From Phreatobacter sp. (GTDB taxonomy: Bacteria > Pseudomonadota > Alphaproteobacteria > Rhizobiales > Phreatobacteraceae), in assembly GCA_019749835.1 (NCBI GenBank), contig JAIEPJ010000020.1:26412-90411 (forward strand): a DNA stretch of 64,000 nucleotides, given 5' to 3'. Positions 19,685-29,201 of this stretch are shown piece by piece (the first letter of the stretch is position 1; each line of letters starts with the position of its first letter). A model generated the notes under the pieces. It worked only from the letters and a program-made list of their open reading frames with translations, had not been told where the DNA came from and searched no databases. Both the position numbers and the translations under genes were made by a program.

Positions 19685-21654
19685 TGGCCTTCGATCCTCG
19701 TCACCTGAAGGTCTTCGCCAATTTCTGCGCCGCGGCCGCCGATGCCATGGCCTTCACGCTGATGCGCACCGCCCATTCCGCCTTCGTGAAGGAGACCGAG
19801 GATTTCTCCTGCCAGGTCGTCAGCCGCGAGGGTCTCGCCTTTGCCAACCCCCGCAGCTTCGGCGCCCCCTGGTATTCAGGGATCGACTATGGCCCGCTTC
19901 TCGCCCGTTTCGAGACCTATCGCGACGGTGACATCTGCATCACCAATGATGTCTACGAGGGCCATGTCGCCACCCATACGCCCGATATCCACATCTGGAA
20001 GCCGGTCTTCCATGCGGGACGCATCGCCTGTTTCGTCGTAGGCCATATCCACAACACGGATGTCGGCGGTGCCGTCCCGGCCTCGCTGTCTCGCTCGCTG
20101 ACCGAGATCGAGCAGGAGGGGCTGCGCATCCCCCCGGTCAAGCTGGTCGAGAACGGTCGGCTGAACACCTTCGTCCTCGCTGCGATCCGCTCCAACGTGC
20201 GCGCACCCGACCAGAACATCGGTGACATCCAGGCCCAGATCGCCTCGGTCAATGTCGGCGAACGGAAGATGGCCGAAATCGTCCACCGCTTCGGCTTCGA
20301 CGGGTTCATGGCGGGTGTCGACGCCATCCTGGACTATGCCGATCGTCAGGCCCGCGCCATCATCCGGCGGATCCCGGATGGCGACTATTTCTTCGCCGAT
20401 TATGCGGACGAGGATTCGGTCGGCGGCCAACCGTGCCGGGTGGCGCTGACGCTGTCGGTGCGCGGCGACGAGGTCGTGCTCGACTATACCGGCTCCGACC
20501 CGCAACTTGGCTCCTCGCTGAACATGCCGACCGGCGGCCGCGAGCGACACCCGCTCGTGATGGTGGGGCTGACCTATGTGCTGTGGACGCTGGACAACAG
20601 CCTCCTGCTGAACGCCGGGACGCTGCGGCCGACACGCGCGGTCCTCCCCGAGGGCAGCGTCGTGAATTGCCAGATGCCCGCGGCTGTCGGCATGCGCTCC
20701 CTGACATGCGCCATGACGCAGATCGTCACCGTCGGCGCCTTCGCCCAGGCGATGCCCGATCTCATCCCGACCGCCTCTCCGGGCGGCAATGCCATCATGA
20801 ACATCAAGACGCAGGGACGTGCCGGACGCCCGGTCATGGCCTCGATCGGTCCGGTCGGCGGCGGCGGCGGGGCCACGCCCTTCGCCGATGGCTCGGACGG
20901 CGCTGGCGGAGCGACCGGCTTTCTCCGCAACACGCCGATCGAGATCAGCGAGGCGGAGGTGCCGATCCGCTTCCTGCGCTACGGCCTCGAGCCCGATACC
21001 GGTGCCCCGGGGCGCTATCGCGGTGGCCTCTCCGCGGTCATGGAATTCGAGGTGGCCGCCCCCGAGACGGTCGTCACGGCCCGAAACCGCAACCGCTCGG
21101 TGATGGGGAGCTGGGGCCTGCACGGCGGATCGCCGGGCCGGATCTCGCTGTTCCTGCGTAATCCGGGCCGCGCGGACGCGGTTTCGCTGGGCAACACTGA
21201 TCTCGTCGCCTGCGCACCAGGCGACGTCATCCGGGTCGTCGGACCGGGGGCCGGAGGATGGGGGGACCCCTTCCGACGCTCCCCTGAAGAGGTGCTGACC
21301 GACGTCGTCCGCGGCGCTGTCTCTGTGGCGAGTGCCCGCGCCGACTATGGCGTGGTGATCGCGGACCGGGCGGTCGATGTCGCAGCCACGACAGCGATCC
21401 GCAGTTCCCGGGCCGCGCAACCGGAAGAGGCCGTCGTGTTCAGCCCCGAGCGCATCGCCTTCGAAACGATCTGGACACGCGAACGCTACGATCTGCTGAC
21501 CGACTTCCTGGCCCGGCAACCCGTGACCTGGCGCTTCTTCCTGAAACACCGCGTCTTCGCGGCGGTGGCGGCGTCATCACAGGCTTCACCCGTGTCGGAC
21601 CAGATGCGGGCGATCTTCGCCGACCTGACGCAACGCTACGGCCTGCCGGCCTGA
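19684..21654 (+). CDS. hydantoinase B/oxoprolinase family protein (HyuB)
   Basis: FANFCAAAADAMAFTLMRTAHSAFVKETEDFSCQVVSREG; VVGPGAGGWGDPFRRSPEEVLTDV. Confidence 0.94.
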   Translation: MAFDPRHLKVFANFCAAAADAMAFTLMRTAHSAFVKETEDFSCQVVSREGLAFANPRSFGAPWYSGIDYGPLLARFETYRDGDICITNDVYEGHVATHTPDIHIWKPVFHAGRIACFVVGHIHNTDVGGAVPASLSRSLTEIEQEGLRIPPVKLVENGRLNTFVLAAIRSNVRAPDQNIGDIQAQIASVNVGERKMAEIVHRFGFDGFMAGVDAILDYADRQARAIIRRIPDGDYFFADYADEDSVGGQPCRVALTLSVRGDEVVLDYTGSDPQLGSSLNMPTGGRERHPLVMVGLTYVLWTLDNSLLLNAGTLRPTRAVLPEGSVVNCQMPAAVGMRSLTCAMTQIVTVGAFAQAMPDLIPTASPGGNAIMNIKTQGRAGRPVMASIGPVGGGGGATPFADGSDGAGGATGFLRNTPIEISEAEVPIRFLRYGLEPDTGAPGRYRGGLSAVMEFEVAAPETVVTARNRNRSVMGSWGLHGGSPGRISLFLRNPGRADAVSLGNTDLVACAPGDVIRVVGPGAGGWGDPFRRSPEEVLTDVVRGAVSVASARADYGVVIADRAVDVAATTAIRSSRAAQPEEAVVFSPERIAFETIWTRERYDLLTDFLARQPVTWRFFLKHRVFAAVAASSQASPVSDQMRAIFADLTQRYGLPA

Positions 21655-21657
21655 CGC

Positions 21658-23439
21658 TCAGCCCGCCGGAAGGTGGCAAGCGATCGCCCCGCCCGCCGCC
21701 GTTGTGCGGATCGGCGGCTGGCCGATCTCGCAGGTGCCCGCGATCCGGTCGGGGCAGCGGGGATGGAAGACGCAGCCCTCGGCCAGAGAGAGGTCGACCT
21801 TGCCTTCGCGCGCGGCCAGGGCCTCCTCCTCCAGCCACCCCCGCCGCAGGGCTGGAACCGACGCCAGCAGCAGCCGGGTATAGGGGTGATGATCCGTCCC
21901 GGCGATGCCCGACGCGGCCATCGTCTCGACCTGCCGGCCGGCATAGAGAACCAGGACGTCGTCGCAGATGGCCCGGACGGTCTTCAGGTCATGGCTGATG
22001 AACATGGTCGTCAGGCCGAGTTCGCGTCGCAGTTCCACGATGAGGTCGAGGATGGCGGCCGCGACCACCGTGTCGAGCGCAGAGGTAACCTCATCGCAGA
22101 GCAGCACGTCGGGCCTGGCCGCCAGCGCCCGGGCGAGGTTCACGCGTTGCTTCTGGCCGCCGGACAGGTCACCTGGAAGTCGGCCCAGAACATCGGCCGG
22201 CAGGTGGGTAAGATCCAGCATCCGGCGGACCTGAGCGCGGCGCTCCTCACCGCGCAGCCCGAAATAGAAGGTCAGCGGACGTCCGATGATCTCCTCGATC
22301 GACATGGTCGGATTGAGGGCTGTGTCGGCCGACTGGAAGACCAGCTGAATGCGCCGGAGCTGATCCTTGCTGCGCTGGGCGAGGGCCGGCGGCAGGTTTT
22401 CGCCCGCCAGCGCCACGGTGCCGCGGGTCTGCGGGGCGAGGCCGGCGATGACACGGGCAAGGGTCGACTTGCCGCAACCGGACTCGCCGATGATGCCGAG
22501 CGAGGCACCGCGCGCGATCGTCAGAGCGACGTCCCGGAGGATCGGAATGCGCGGCTCGCCGGTCTCGGTCAGGCCGCCGTATCCGGCCGTCAGACCCGTC
22601 ACGGCGAGAAGCGGCGGCTCCTTGGCCTTGGCATCCTCGTCCCGCAGCCGCGGCGCCGGCTCGGCGGCGGCGAGAAGGCTTCGGGTGTAGTCGTTCTTCG
22701 GCTGCGTCAGCAGGGCATCGATCGGCCCGGTCTCGCGGACCTCGCCGTTGCGAAGCACGACGATGCGATCGGCAATCTGGGCGATGACCGCGAGATCGTG
22801 GGTGACATAGATGCCGGTGGTCGCCCGGTCGCGGATCGCCGCCTTGAAGGCCTTGAGCACCTCGATCTGCGTCGTCACGTCCAGCGCCGTCGTCGGCTCG
22901 TCGAAGATGACGACATCGGGGTCCGTGATCAGTGCCATGGCCGCCATGAGGCGCTGCAGCTGGCCACCGGAGACCTGATGCGGATAGCGGTTGCCGATGG
23001 TGTCCGGCGCGGGAATGGCAAGGGCGCGGAACAGGTCGACGGCCTTGGCACGCGCCTCGGCTTCGCTGGCGGTGCCGTGGATCAGCGCGCTTTCGATGAC
23101 CTGCGCCATGATCGTGCGGGAGGGATTGAAGGAGGCCGCCGCGCTCTGGGCGATATAGGCGATGCGCCGGCCGCGGATGGCCCGCAGGGCCTTCTCGCCG
23201 AGCGACGTGATCTCGGCCTCGCCAACCCGGATCGTGCCACCCGATATCCGGCAGCCGTAGCGCGCATATCCCATGGTCGCGAGCGCGATCGTCGTCTTGC
23301 CTGAGCCCGACTCGCCGATGAGCCCGAGCACCTCGCCACGCGCGACCTCGAGGCTGACGCCCTTGACGATCTCGGTCTCGGTGCCGTCGGCGCCGCGTGC
23401 CGTCACACGCAGGTCCTGGATGCTGACGAGGGCTGTCAC
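21658..23439 (-). CDS. dipeptide/oligopeptide ABC transporter, fused double ATP-binding protein (DppD-DppF type)
   Basis: Two NBDs in one ORF: GLIGESGSGKTTIA and GIIGESGCGKSTLA, two Walker B/signature sets. Confidence 0.93.
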   Translation of the reverse strand: MTALVSIQDLRVTARGADGTETEIVKGVSLEVARGEVLGLIGESGSGKTTIALATMGYARYGCRISGGTIRVGEAEITSLGEKALRAIRGRRIAYIAQSAAASFNPSRTIMAQVIESALIHGTASEAEARAKAVDLFRALAIPAPDTIGNRYPHQVSGGQLQRLMAAMALITDPDVVIFDEPTTALDVTTQIEVLKAFKAAIRDRATTGIYVTHDLAVIAQIADRIVVLRNGEVRETGPIDALLTQPKNDYTRSLLAAAEPAPRLRDEDAKAKEPPLLAVTGLTAGYGGLTETGEPRIPILRDVALTIARGASLGIIGESGCGKSTLARVIAGLAPQTRGTVALAGENLPPALAQRSKDQLRRIQLVFQSADTALNPTMSIEEIIGRPLTFYFGLRGEERRAQVRRMLDLTHLPADVLGRLPGDLSGGQKQRVNLARALAARPDVLLCDEVTSALDTVVAAAILDLIVELRRELGLTTMFISHDLKTVRAICDDVLVLYAGRQVETMAASGIAGTDHHPYTRLLLASVPALRRGWLEEEALAAREGKVDLSLAEGCVFHPRCPDRIAGTCEIGQPPIRTTAAGGAIACHLPAG

Positions 23440-23440
23440 C

Positions 23441-24280
23441 TCAATGCACTCCCTCGCGCACGCGGCCGCTGAAGAAGGCGTCGATCGACAGGTTCACCGC
23501 GATGGTGAGGGAGGCAATGGCGAGTGCTGGCAGGACGACGGCGGGCGCGCCATAGGCGAGACCACTGATGTTCTCGCGCACCAGTGACCCCCAGTCGGCC
23601 TGCGGGGGCTGCACCCCGAGACCGAGGAAACTGAGGCTCGACAGCAGCAGAACGACATAGATGAACCGAAGGCCGAAATCGGCGAGGACCGGGCTCACCA
23701 TGTTCGGCAGGATCTCCCGGGTCATGATGTAGAACGTGCCCTCCCCCCGCGCGCGTGCCGCCACGACGAAATCGAGCGCCGCGACATTCACCGCCACGGA
23801 CCGGACAATGCGGTAGCAGCCGGGCACGTAGATGATGGCGAGCGTCAGGATCAGCACCGGCACCGACGAGCCGAAGGCCGCAACGACAACAAGGCCGAAC
23901 ATCTTCGAGGGAATGGAAATCAGCGCATCGAGAAAGCGGCTGAGGGCGGCATCGAAGAAACCGCCGATCGCCGAAGCGGCTAGGCCCAGCATCAGGCCGG
24001 TGGTGACCGCCAGGCTCGTAGCGACGAGGGCGATGCCGAGGGTCTGGCGGGTGCCGGCGATGATACGGGAGAGCATGTCGCGGCCAAAATAGTCCGTTCC
24101 GAGGAGGAACTTGGCGCTGAAACCCTCGAACAGATCGGCATCCTGGATGGCGGCGGGATCATAGGGAGCAATCGCCGGGCCGAACACCGCGACGAGCAGC
24201 CAGGCGATGACGATCACCGGAGCGATGATCCGGGTGAGGTTGCGGGTCCGGCGGGGGCGAGTGTCGGCGATGGCGGCCAT
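23441..24280 (-). CDS. peptide-type ABC permease (DppC type)
   Basis: MAAIADTRPRRTRNLTRI..., LLGTDYFGRDMLSRIIAGTRQTLGIALVATSLAV typical DppC segment. Confidence 0.9.
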   Translation of the reverse strand: MAAIADTRPRRTRNLTRIIAPVIVIAWLLVAVFGPAIAPYDPAAIQDADLFEGFSAKFLLGTDYFGRDMLSRIIAGTRQTLGIALVATSLAVTTGLMLGLAASAIGGFFDAALSRFLDALISIPSKMFGLVVVAAFGSSVPVLILTLAIIYVPGCYRIVRSVAVNVAALDFVVAARARGEGTFYIMTREILPNMVSPVLADFGLRFIYVVLLLSSLSFLGLGVQPPQADWGSLVRENISGLAYGAPAVVLPALAIASLTIAVNLSIDAFFSGRVREGVH

Positions 24281-24282
24281 GC

Positions 24283-25239
24283 TCAGCCCTGCCTCAGACG
24301 TGGATTGGCGAGGATGGCGGCCACGTCGGCTGCGGTGACGAGGACGAGATAGGCGGCACAGAACAGCATGGCGCAGGCCTGGACCAGCGGCAGGTCGCGC
24401 GTCGACACGCCGTCGACCATCAGCTTGGCGATGCCCGGATAGTTGAAGATGGTCTCGACGATGATGACCCCGCCGAGCAGGAAGGACAGCGAGAAGGCGA
24501 TCGCATTGGCGATGGGCCCGATGGCATTGGGCAAGGCATGCCACAAGACGATGCGCATCTGGCTGGCGCCCTTCAGCCGCGCCATCTCGACATAGGACGA
24601 CGACAGGACGTCGACGAGAGCGGCGCGGGTCATGCGCGCCATCTGGGCGACGACGACAAAGGTCAGCGTCATGACCGGCAGCGCGAAAACGCGGATGGCA
24701 TCGAAGAGGCCATTGATCCGGCCGAGCTGGGACAGCGCCGGCACCCATTGCAGGTGAACCGCGAAGATCAGAACCGCCGCCGATGCCACAAGGAACTCCG
24801 GCACCGAAACGACCAGCACCGTCGACGCGCCCACCACCCGATCGTAGAGAGACCCCCGCCAGACGGCGGAAGTGATCCCGAGCGTCAAGGCGAGCGGGAC
24901 GGCGACGAGCGCCGTCACACCGGCGAGAATGAGGGAGTTGCCGAGCCGTGACCCGATGAGCGCAGCAACCGGCTGGCCGTTGACGAGGGACAGTCCGGCA
25001 TCGCCGGTCAGCAGTTTGCCGAGCCAGGCAAGATAGCGCTGGAAGGGCGGCACATCGAGGCCGAGCGCGGTGCGCAGGCCGGCGACGGCCTCGGGCGTCG
25101 CGGCCTGGCCGAGCAATTCCTGGGCGACATCACCTGGCAGAAGGTTGGTGATGACGAAGACCGCCGTGGCGACGAAGAGGAGCGTTGCCAGCGACAGCAG
25201 GAAGCGGCTCAGCAGAAGCCAGCCGATCGTCGCCCTCAT
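24283..25239 (-). CDS. peptide-type ABC permease (DppB type)
   Basis: FVITNLLPGDVAQELLGQAATPEAVAGLRTALGLDVPPFQRYLAWLGKLLTGDAGLSL. Confidence 0.92.
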   Translation of the reverse strand: MRATIGWLLLSRFLLSLATLLFVATAVFVITNLLPGDVAQELLGQAATPEAVAGLRTALGLDVPPFQRYLAWLGKLLTGDAGLSLVNGQPVAALIGSRLGNSLILAGVTALVAVPLALTLGITSAVWRGSLYDRVVGASTVLVVSVPEFLVASAAVLIFAVHLQWVPALSQLGRINGLFDAIRVFALPVMTLTFVVVAQMARMTRAALVDVLSSSYVEMARLKGASQMRIVLWHALPNAIGPIANAIAFSLSFLLGGVIIVETIFNYPGIAKLMVDGVSTRDLPLVQACAMLFCAAYLVLVTAADVAAILANPRLRQG

Positions 25240-25299
25240 CGCCTCCTCCTTTCATCGTCTCGAAAGGCGCCCCCGCGAAGCGGAGGCGCCGTGACCGGG

Positions 25300-26925
25300 T
25301 CAGGCGTCGAGCCAGACATGCTCGGCGAAGGCGTAGCCCATGAGCGAGCCCGTTCCCATTGGCGTCAGGCCTTTCAGCTTGGCTGAATGGGCGTCGAGAC
25401 CGCTGATGAAGACCGGAATGCCGATGCCCGAGCTCTCATGCACCATCACCTGCATGTCGGTATACATCTGCTTGCGCTTGGCCCCGTCCGTCTCGGCACG
25501 CGCGGCCAGCAGCAATTGGTCGAACTTCTCGTTCTTCCAGCCGCTCTCGTTCCAGGCCGCCGTGGAGGCGAAGAACAGGCTGAACAGCACATCGGCCGAG
25601 GGGCGCGGGTTGATGTTGCCGTAGCCGACCGGAACCTTCATCCAGTAGTTCGACCAGTAGCCATCGGCCGGCACCTGTCGCAGCTCGATCTTGACACCGA
25701 TGGCCTGGGCCGCCTGCTGCAGCAGCAAGCCCATCTCGACCGAACCGGTCGCGGCAACGGAGGTGACCACGGGAATGGTCGAGCCGATCGCGCCGGCCTT
25801 GTTCATGTGGAACTTGGCCTTTTCCGGATCGAAGGGCCGCTGCGGAATGTCCTTGGCGTGGTAACGGTTCATCGGCGGGATCGGCTGGTCGTTGGCCACC
25901 TCCGCATAGTTCTGGAAGACATTGCGCCGGATGACGTTGCGGTTCATCAGCAACTTCATGCCGAGGACGAAGTCGGCGTTGTTGCCGGGCGGCTGGTCGA
26001 GGCGCATGACCAGATCGGTGTAATTACCCGACTTGGTCTCCATGATCGCCAGATCATTGCGCGCGAGGATCAGACGCGCCGAGGCCGGGTTGACGTTACC
26101 GACAAGCTGCACGTCACCGGCCATCAATGCGTTGACGCGGGCGCCGACGTCGGGAATGCCGAAGAACTCGATCTCGTCGACATAGGGCCCGCCGCCCTGC
26201 TTCCAATAGTTCTCATTGCGGACGGCGATGGACCGGACGCCGGGCGTGAATTCCTTGCACTTGTAGGGGCCGGTGCCGATGCCCTTGGAGAAATCGGTAG
26301 TGCCGGCCGGGGCGATCAGGAAGTGATGCGTGCCGAGAACGACGGGGAAATCGGCATTGGGACCGGTGAGCGTGACGGTCACCTCATGGGTGCCGGTCGC
26401 GACGATCTCCTTCATCTGGGCGGCGAGGGCGCGGGCCCGCGACCCGGTCGCCGGATCGAGATGGCGCTGCAGGGAGAAGACGACGTCCTCGGCCTTGAAC
26501 TCCTTGCCGTCGTGGAACTGCACGCCCTTGCGCAGCTTGATGGTCCAGACTGTCGCCTTGTCGCTGGTCATGGATTCCGCCAGCGACATCTGCGGGGTCA
26601 GCGTGGCGTCGAGATCGACAAGGCCGTTGTAGAACATCGAACAGCGGCAGTAGTCCGTCGAGTAGGACTGCTTGGCGGGATCAAGCGTATCGGCGGTCGA
26701 CGTGCCGAAACCTGCAACACGGATCTTGCCGCCCTTTTTCGGGGTCTGGGCATGGGCCGTCGTGGCGGCGCCAATCAGGCTCCCGCCGAAGCCAGCACCG
26801 ATGCCGATCGCACCGAGGAGCGCGAGGACGTCGCGGCGAGAGGCGCCTGTACGCACGGCCTGCATGAGGCGTTGGCGCTCCGTCAGCGACAGGAGCGAAA
26901 GCGGATCGAAGGACTGTCCGGTCAT
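25300..26925 (-). CDS. peptide-type ABC transporter substrate-binding protein (SBP family 5)
   Basis: Tat-like ASRRDVLALLGAIGIGAG; LRKGVQFHDGKEFKAEDVVFSLQRHLDP. Confidence 0.93.
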   Translation of the reverse strand: MTGQSFDPLSLLSLTERQRLMQAVRTGASRRDVLALLGAIGIGAGFGGSLIGAATTAHAQTPKKGGKIRVAGFGTSTADTLDPAKQSYSTDYCRCSMFYNGLVDLDATLTPQMSLAESMTSDKATVWTIKLRKGVQFHDGKEFKAEDVVFSLQRHLDPATGSRARALAAQMKEIVATGTHEVTVTLTGPNADFPVVLGTHHFLIAPAGTTDFSKGIGTGPYKCKEFTPGVRSIAVRNENYWKQGGGPYVDEIEFFGIPDVGARVNALMAGDVQLVGNVNPASARLILARNDLAIMETKSGNYTDLVMRLDQPPGNNADFVLGMKLLMNRNVIRRNVFQNYAEVANDQPIPPMNRYHAKDIPQRPFDPEKAKFHMNKAGAIGSTIPVVTSVAATGSVEMGLLLQQAAQAIGVKIELRQVPADGYWSNYWMKVPVGYGNINPRPSADVLFSLFFASTAAWNESGWKNEKFDQLLLAARAETDGAKRKQMYTDMQVMVHESSGIGIPVFISGLDAHSAKLKGLTPMGTGSLMGYAFAEHVWLDA

Positions 26926-27069
26926 TGTTGAGTTCCCCTGGTCTTGGTGGTCGTCACTCTGCAGATCTCTGGATCGTCCCCCTGCGGCGCGGAGCCTTTG
27001 CCCTCTCTCGCCGATGGGGATCTTGCCGTGTTGCCGTCTCAGGCCGTCGTTGCCACCTCCCTCACTGGC

Positions 27070-28344
27070 TCAGGACCAGCGATCCTTGGCGCGGTAGTAC
27101 AGCCCCACGAAGGGCAGGAACCACGGCTTGCCGAAGTGGAAGGGAACGGCGGACCAGTCGAGGTCGCGCCACGGATTGGCAACATCCTGCCCGACGGCTT
27201 CGCGGGCCATGAGGTCGCCCATATAGGTCGACATCTGCACACCGTGCCCCGAGAAACCCATGGCGAAATGCATGCCGCGATGGGTGCCGGAGCGCGGCAG
27301 TCGATCCTGGGTCATGTCGACGAGACCGCCCCAGCAATAGTCGATGCGGCAATCTGCAATCTGCGGGAAAACAGCCCGCAACTGCCGTTGCAGGATCTCG
27401 CCGCTCTTCAGGTCGGACCTCGGGCTGGACATGGCGAACCGTGCCCGACCACCCCAGACGAGGCGATGGTCGGGTGTGAGACGGAAGTAGTTGCCGATGT
27501 TCTGCGTGGTGGTGCAGGTGCGCCCGCCCGGCATGATGTCGCGCGCAAGGTTCTCGCCGAGGGGCTCGGTGACGATGATGAAGCTGCCGATGGGGACGAG
27601 GCGGCGGCGGAACCAGCTGAAAGGACCGTGCTGGCTTGCGCCGGTGGCGAGGATCACCTTGTCGGCGACAACGGTGCCGCGGATCGTGCCGATACGGTAC
27701 TGCCCGGCCAGTTCCTCGATCGCGGTCACGGCCGCATCCTCGAAGATGGTCGCACCGGCGCGCGCCGCCACACCTGCCAGCCCCTGGCCGAACTTGCCGA
27801 CATGCAGCATGGCCGACCGGCGGTAGAGAAGCCCGCCATGATAACCGTCATTGCCGATCTCGGCTCTCAGGTCGCCACGCTCGATGATCGCAGTGTCGTC
27901 GTCGACCTCGCGGGCCAGGACGTCGCGCGCCCGGCGCATGGAATCGAAATGCGCCGGTTTCGCCGCCAGCTTGAGCTTGCCCGAGCGGACGAAATGGCAG
28001 TCGATCGCCTCGCTGCGGACGATCTCCTCCACGAGGTCCACACCGGCATCGAAGGCGCGGTACATTTCCCGCGCCCGATCGATGCCATGCGCCGCGGCCG
28101 TCGCCGAGAAATCGTGGGCAAGCCCGTTGTTGCAGTGCCCGCCATTGCGACCCGAAGCCTCAGAGGCGACCTTTCCGGCCTCGAGCAGCGCGACCGAGAC
28201 GCCGAGCCTCGCCAGGGTCCTGGCGGCGGAAAGACCGGTGAAGCCCCCGCCGATGACGACCACGTCGTAGCGACCGGAGACGGGCTCGGGCGATGAGCCG
28301 ATGAAGGGCGGAGCCGTGTCGAGCCAGTAGGAGGCGGGGTTCAT
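27070..28344 (-). CDS. FAD-dependent oxidoreductase (PuuB/DAO-like)
   Basis: YDVVVIGGGFTGLSAARTLARLGVSVALLEAGKVASEASGRNGGHCNNG; FSGHGVQMSTYMGDLMA. Confidence 0.9.
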   Translation of the reverse strand: MNPASYWLDTAPPFIGSSPEPVSGRYDVVVIGGGFTGLSAARTLARLGVSVALLEAGKVASEASGRNGGHCNNGLAHDFSATAAAHGIDRAREMYRAFDAGVDLVEEIVRSEAIDCHFVRSGKLKLAAKPAHFDSMRRARDVLAREVDDDTAIIERGDLRAEIGNDGYHGGLLYRRSAMLHVGKFGQGLAGVAARAGATIFEDAAVTAIEELAGQYRIGTIRGTVVADKVILATGASQHGPFSWFRRRLVPIGSFIIVTEPLGENLARDIMPGGRTCTTTQNIGNYFRLTPDHRLVWGGRARFAMSSPRSDLKSGEILQRQLRAVFPQIADCRIDYCWGGLVDMTQDRLPRSGTHRGMHFAMGFSGHGVQMSTYMGDLMAREAVGQDVANPWRDLDWSAVPFHFGKPWFLPFVGLYYRAKDRWS

Positions 28345-28387
28345 GATGACCTGGCCCGTGTCGAGAAGCGTCCGGTCATCGCGCGCC

Positions 28388-29056
28388 TCACAGCCCGACG
28401 AGGCCGGCGAGCCCGCCGATATCGGCGATCTCGTGAGCACCATAGTAGGGCGTCAGTGGCTCATGCTGGCGGTTGACGAAGGCCCGCATGCCGAAGCGCA
28501 TGTCATGGGCCGTCATCAGGTCGTAGCGATAGGACGAGGAGACATGGAGAATGTGCTCCGGCGAGCAGCCGAGCTGGTCGAGCATGAACTCGAAGGCCTG
28601 CATGCGCGGCTTGTAGGCCTGCGCCATCTGCGCCGTGTAGACGGCATGAAAGGGCGCGCCGAGCTTGTCGACATTGTGCTGGATCTGGTCATTCGAGGCG
28701 TTGGACAGAATGACCAGGGGAATCTTGGCGGCAACCTTGGAGAGCCCGGCGGGGACATCGGCATGCGGTCCCCAGGTCGGCACCGCGAGATAGAATTTCT
28801 CGCCCTCCGCCTCCGACACGGGGAACCCCCAAAGCTTGCCCGTGCGCTGGATGGCATTCACCAGGACATCCCGGTAGGGCTTCCAGGGGCCGAGGATTTC
28901 GTCGAGGCGATAGGTCGAAAAATCGCGAATGAAATCGTCGATCCGATCGGCAGGAACCCGGTCGGCGAACATTTCGCGGGCCATCTCGCTCATGCGAAAC
29001 CGGGTCAGCGTCCCGTAGCAGTCGAAGGTGATGAATTTGGGCCGGAAGGCGGTCAT
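28388..29056 (-). CDS. haloacid dehalogenase type II-like HAD hydrolase
   Basis: KFITFDCYGTLTRFRMSEMAREMFAD; VILSNASNDQIQHNVDKL; YKPRMQAFEFML. Confidence 0.88.
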   Translation of the reverse strand: MTAFRPKFITFDCYGTLTRFRMSEMAREMFADRVPADRIDDFIRDFSTYRLDEILGPWKPYRDVLVNAIQRTGKLWGFPVSEAEGEKFYLAVPTWGPHADVPAGLSKVAAKIPLVILSNASNDQIQHNVDKLGAPFHAVYTAQMAQAYKPRMQAFEFMLDQLGCSPEHILHVSSSYRYDLMTAHDMRFGMRAFVNRQHEPLTPYYGAHEIADIGGLAGLVGL

Positions 29057-29201
29057 GGCGCGTCTTGATCCCCTGCATTCCGAGCTCGTGCCGTCTCATC
29101 AAGGCTGGCATGACCCGGCTGGATTTCACGGAAGCTTTGCATGGGCCACATGGCAGATTCTGCTGTTGTACGGGCGCCGCCCGGCAGTTTTCTGCAGGTG
29201 C

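Noticed and set aside
21673-23304. 543-aa plus-strand ORF opposite the double ABC ATPase
   Set aside because: Shadow ORF; the minus strand has clear Walker motifs.
26944-28296. 450-aa plus-strand ORF opposite the PuuB-like oxidase
   Set aside because: Shadow ORF; the opposite strand is a clear FAD oxidoreductase.
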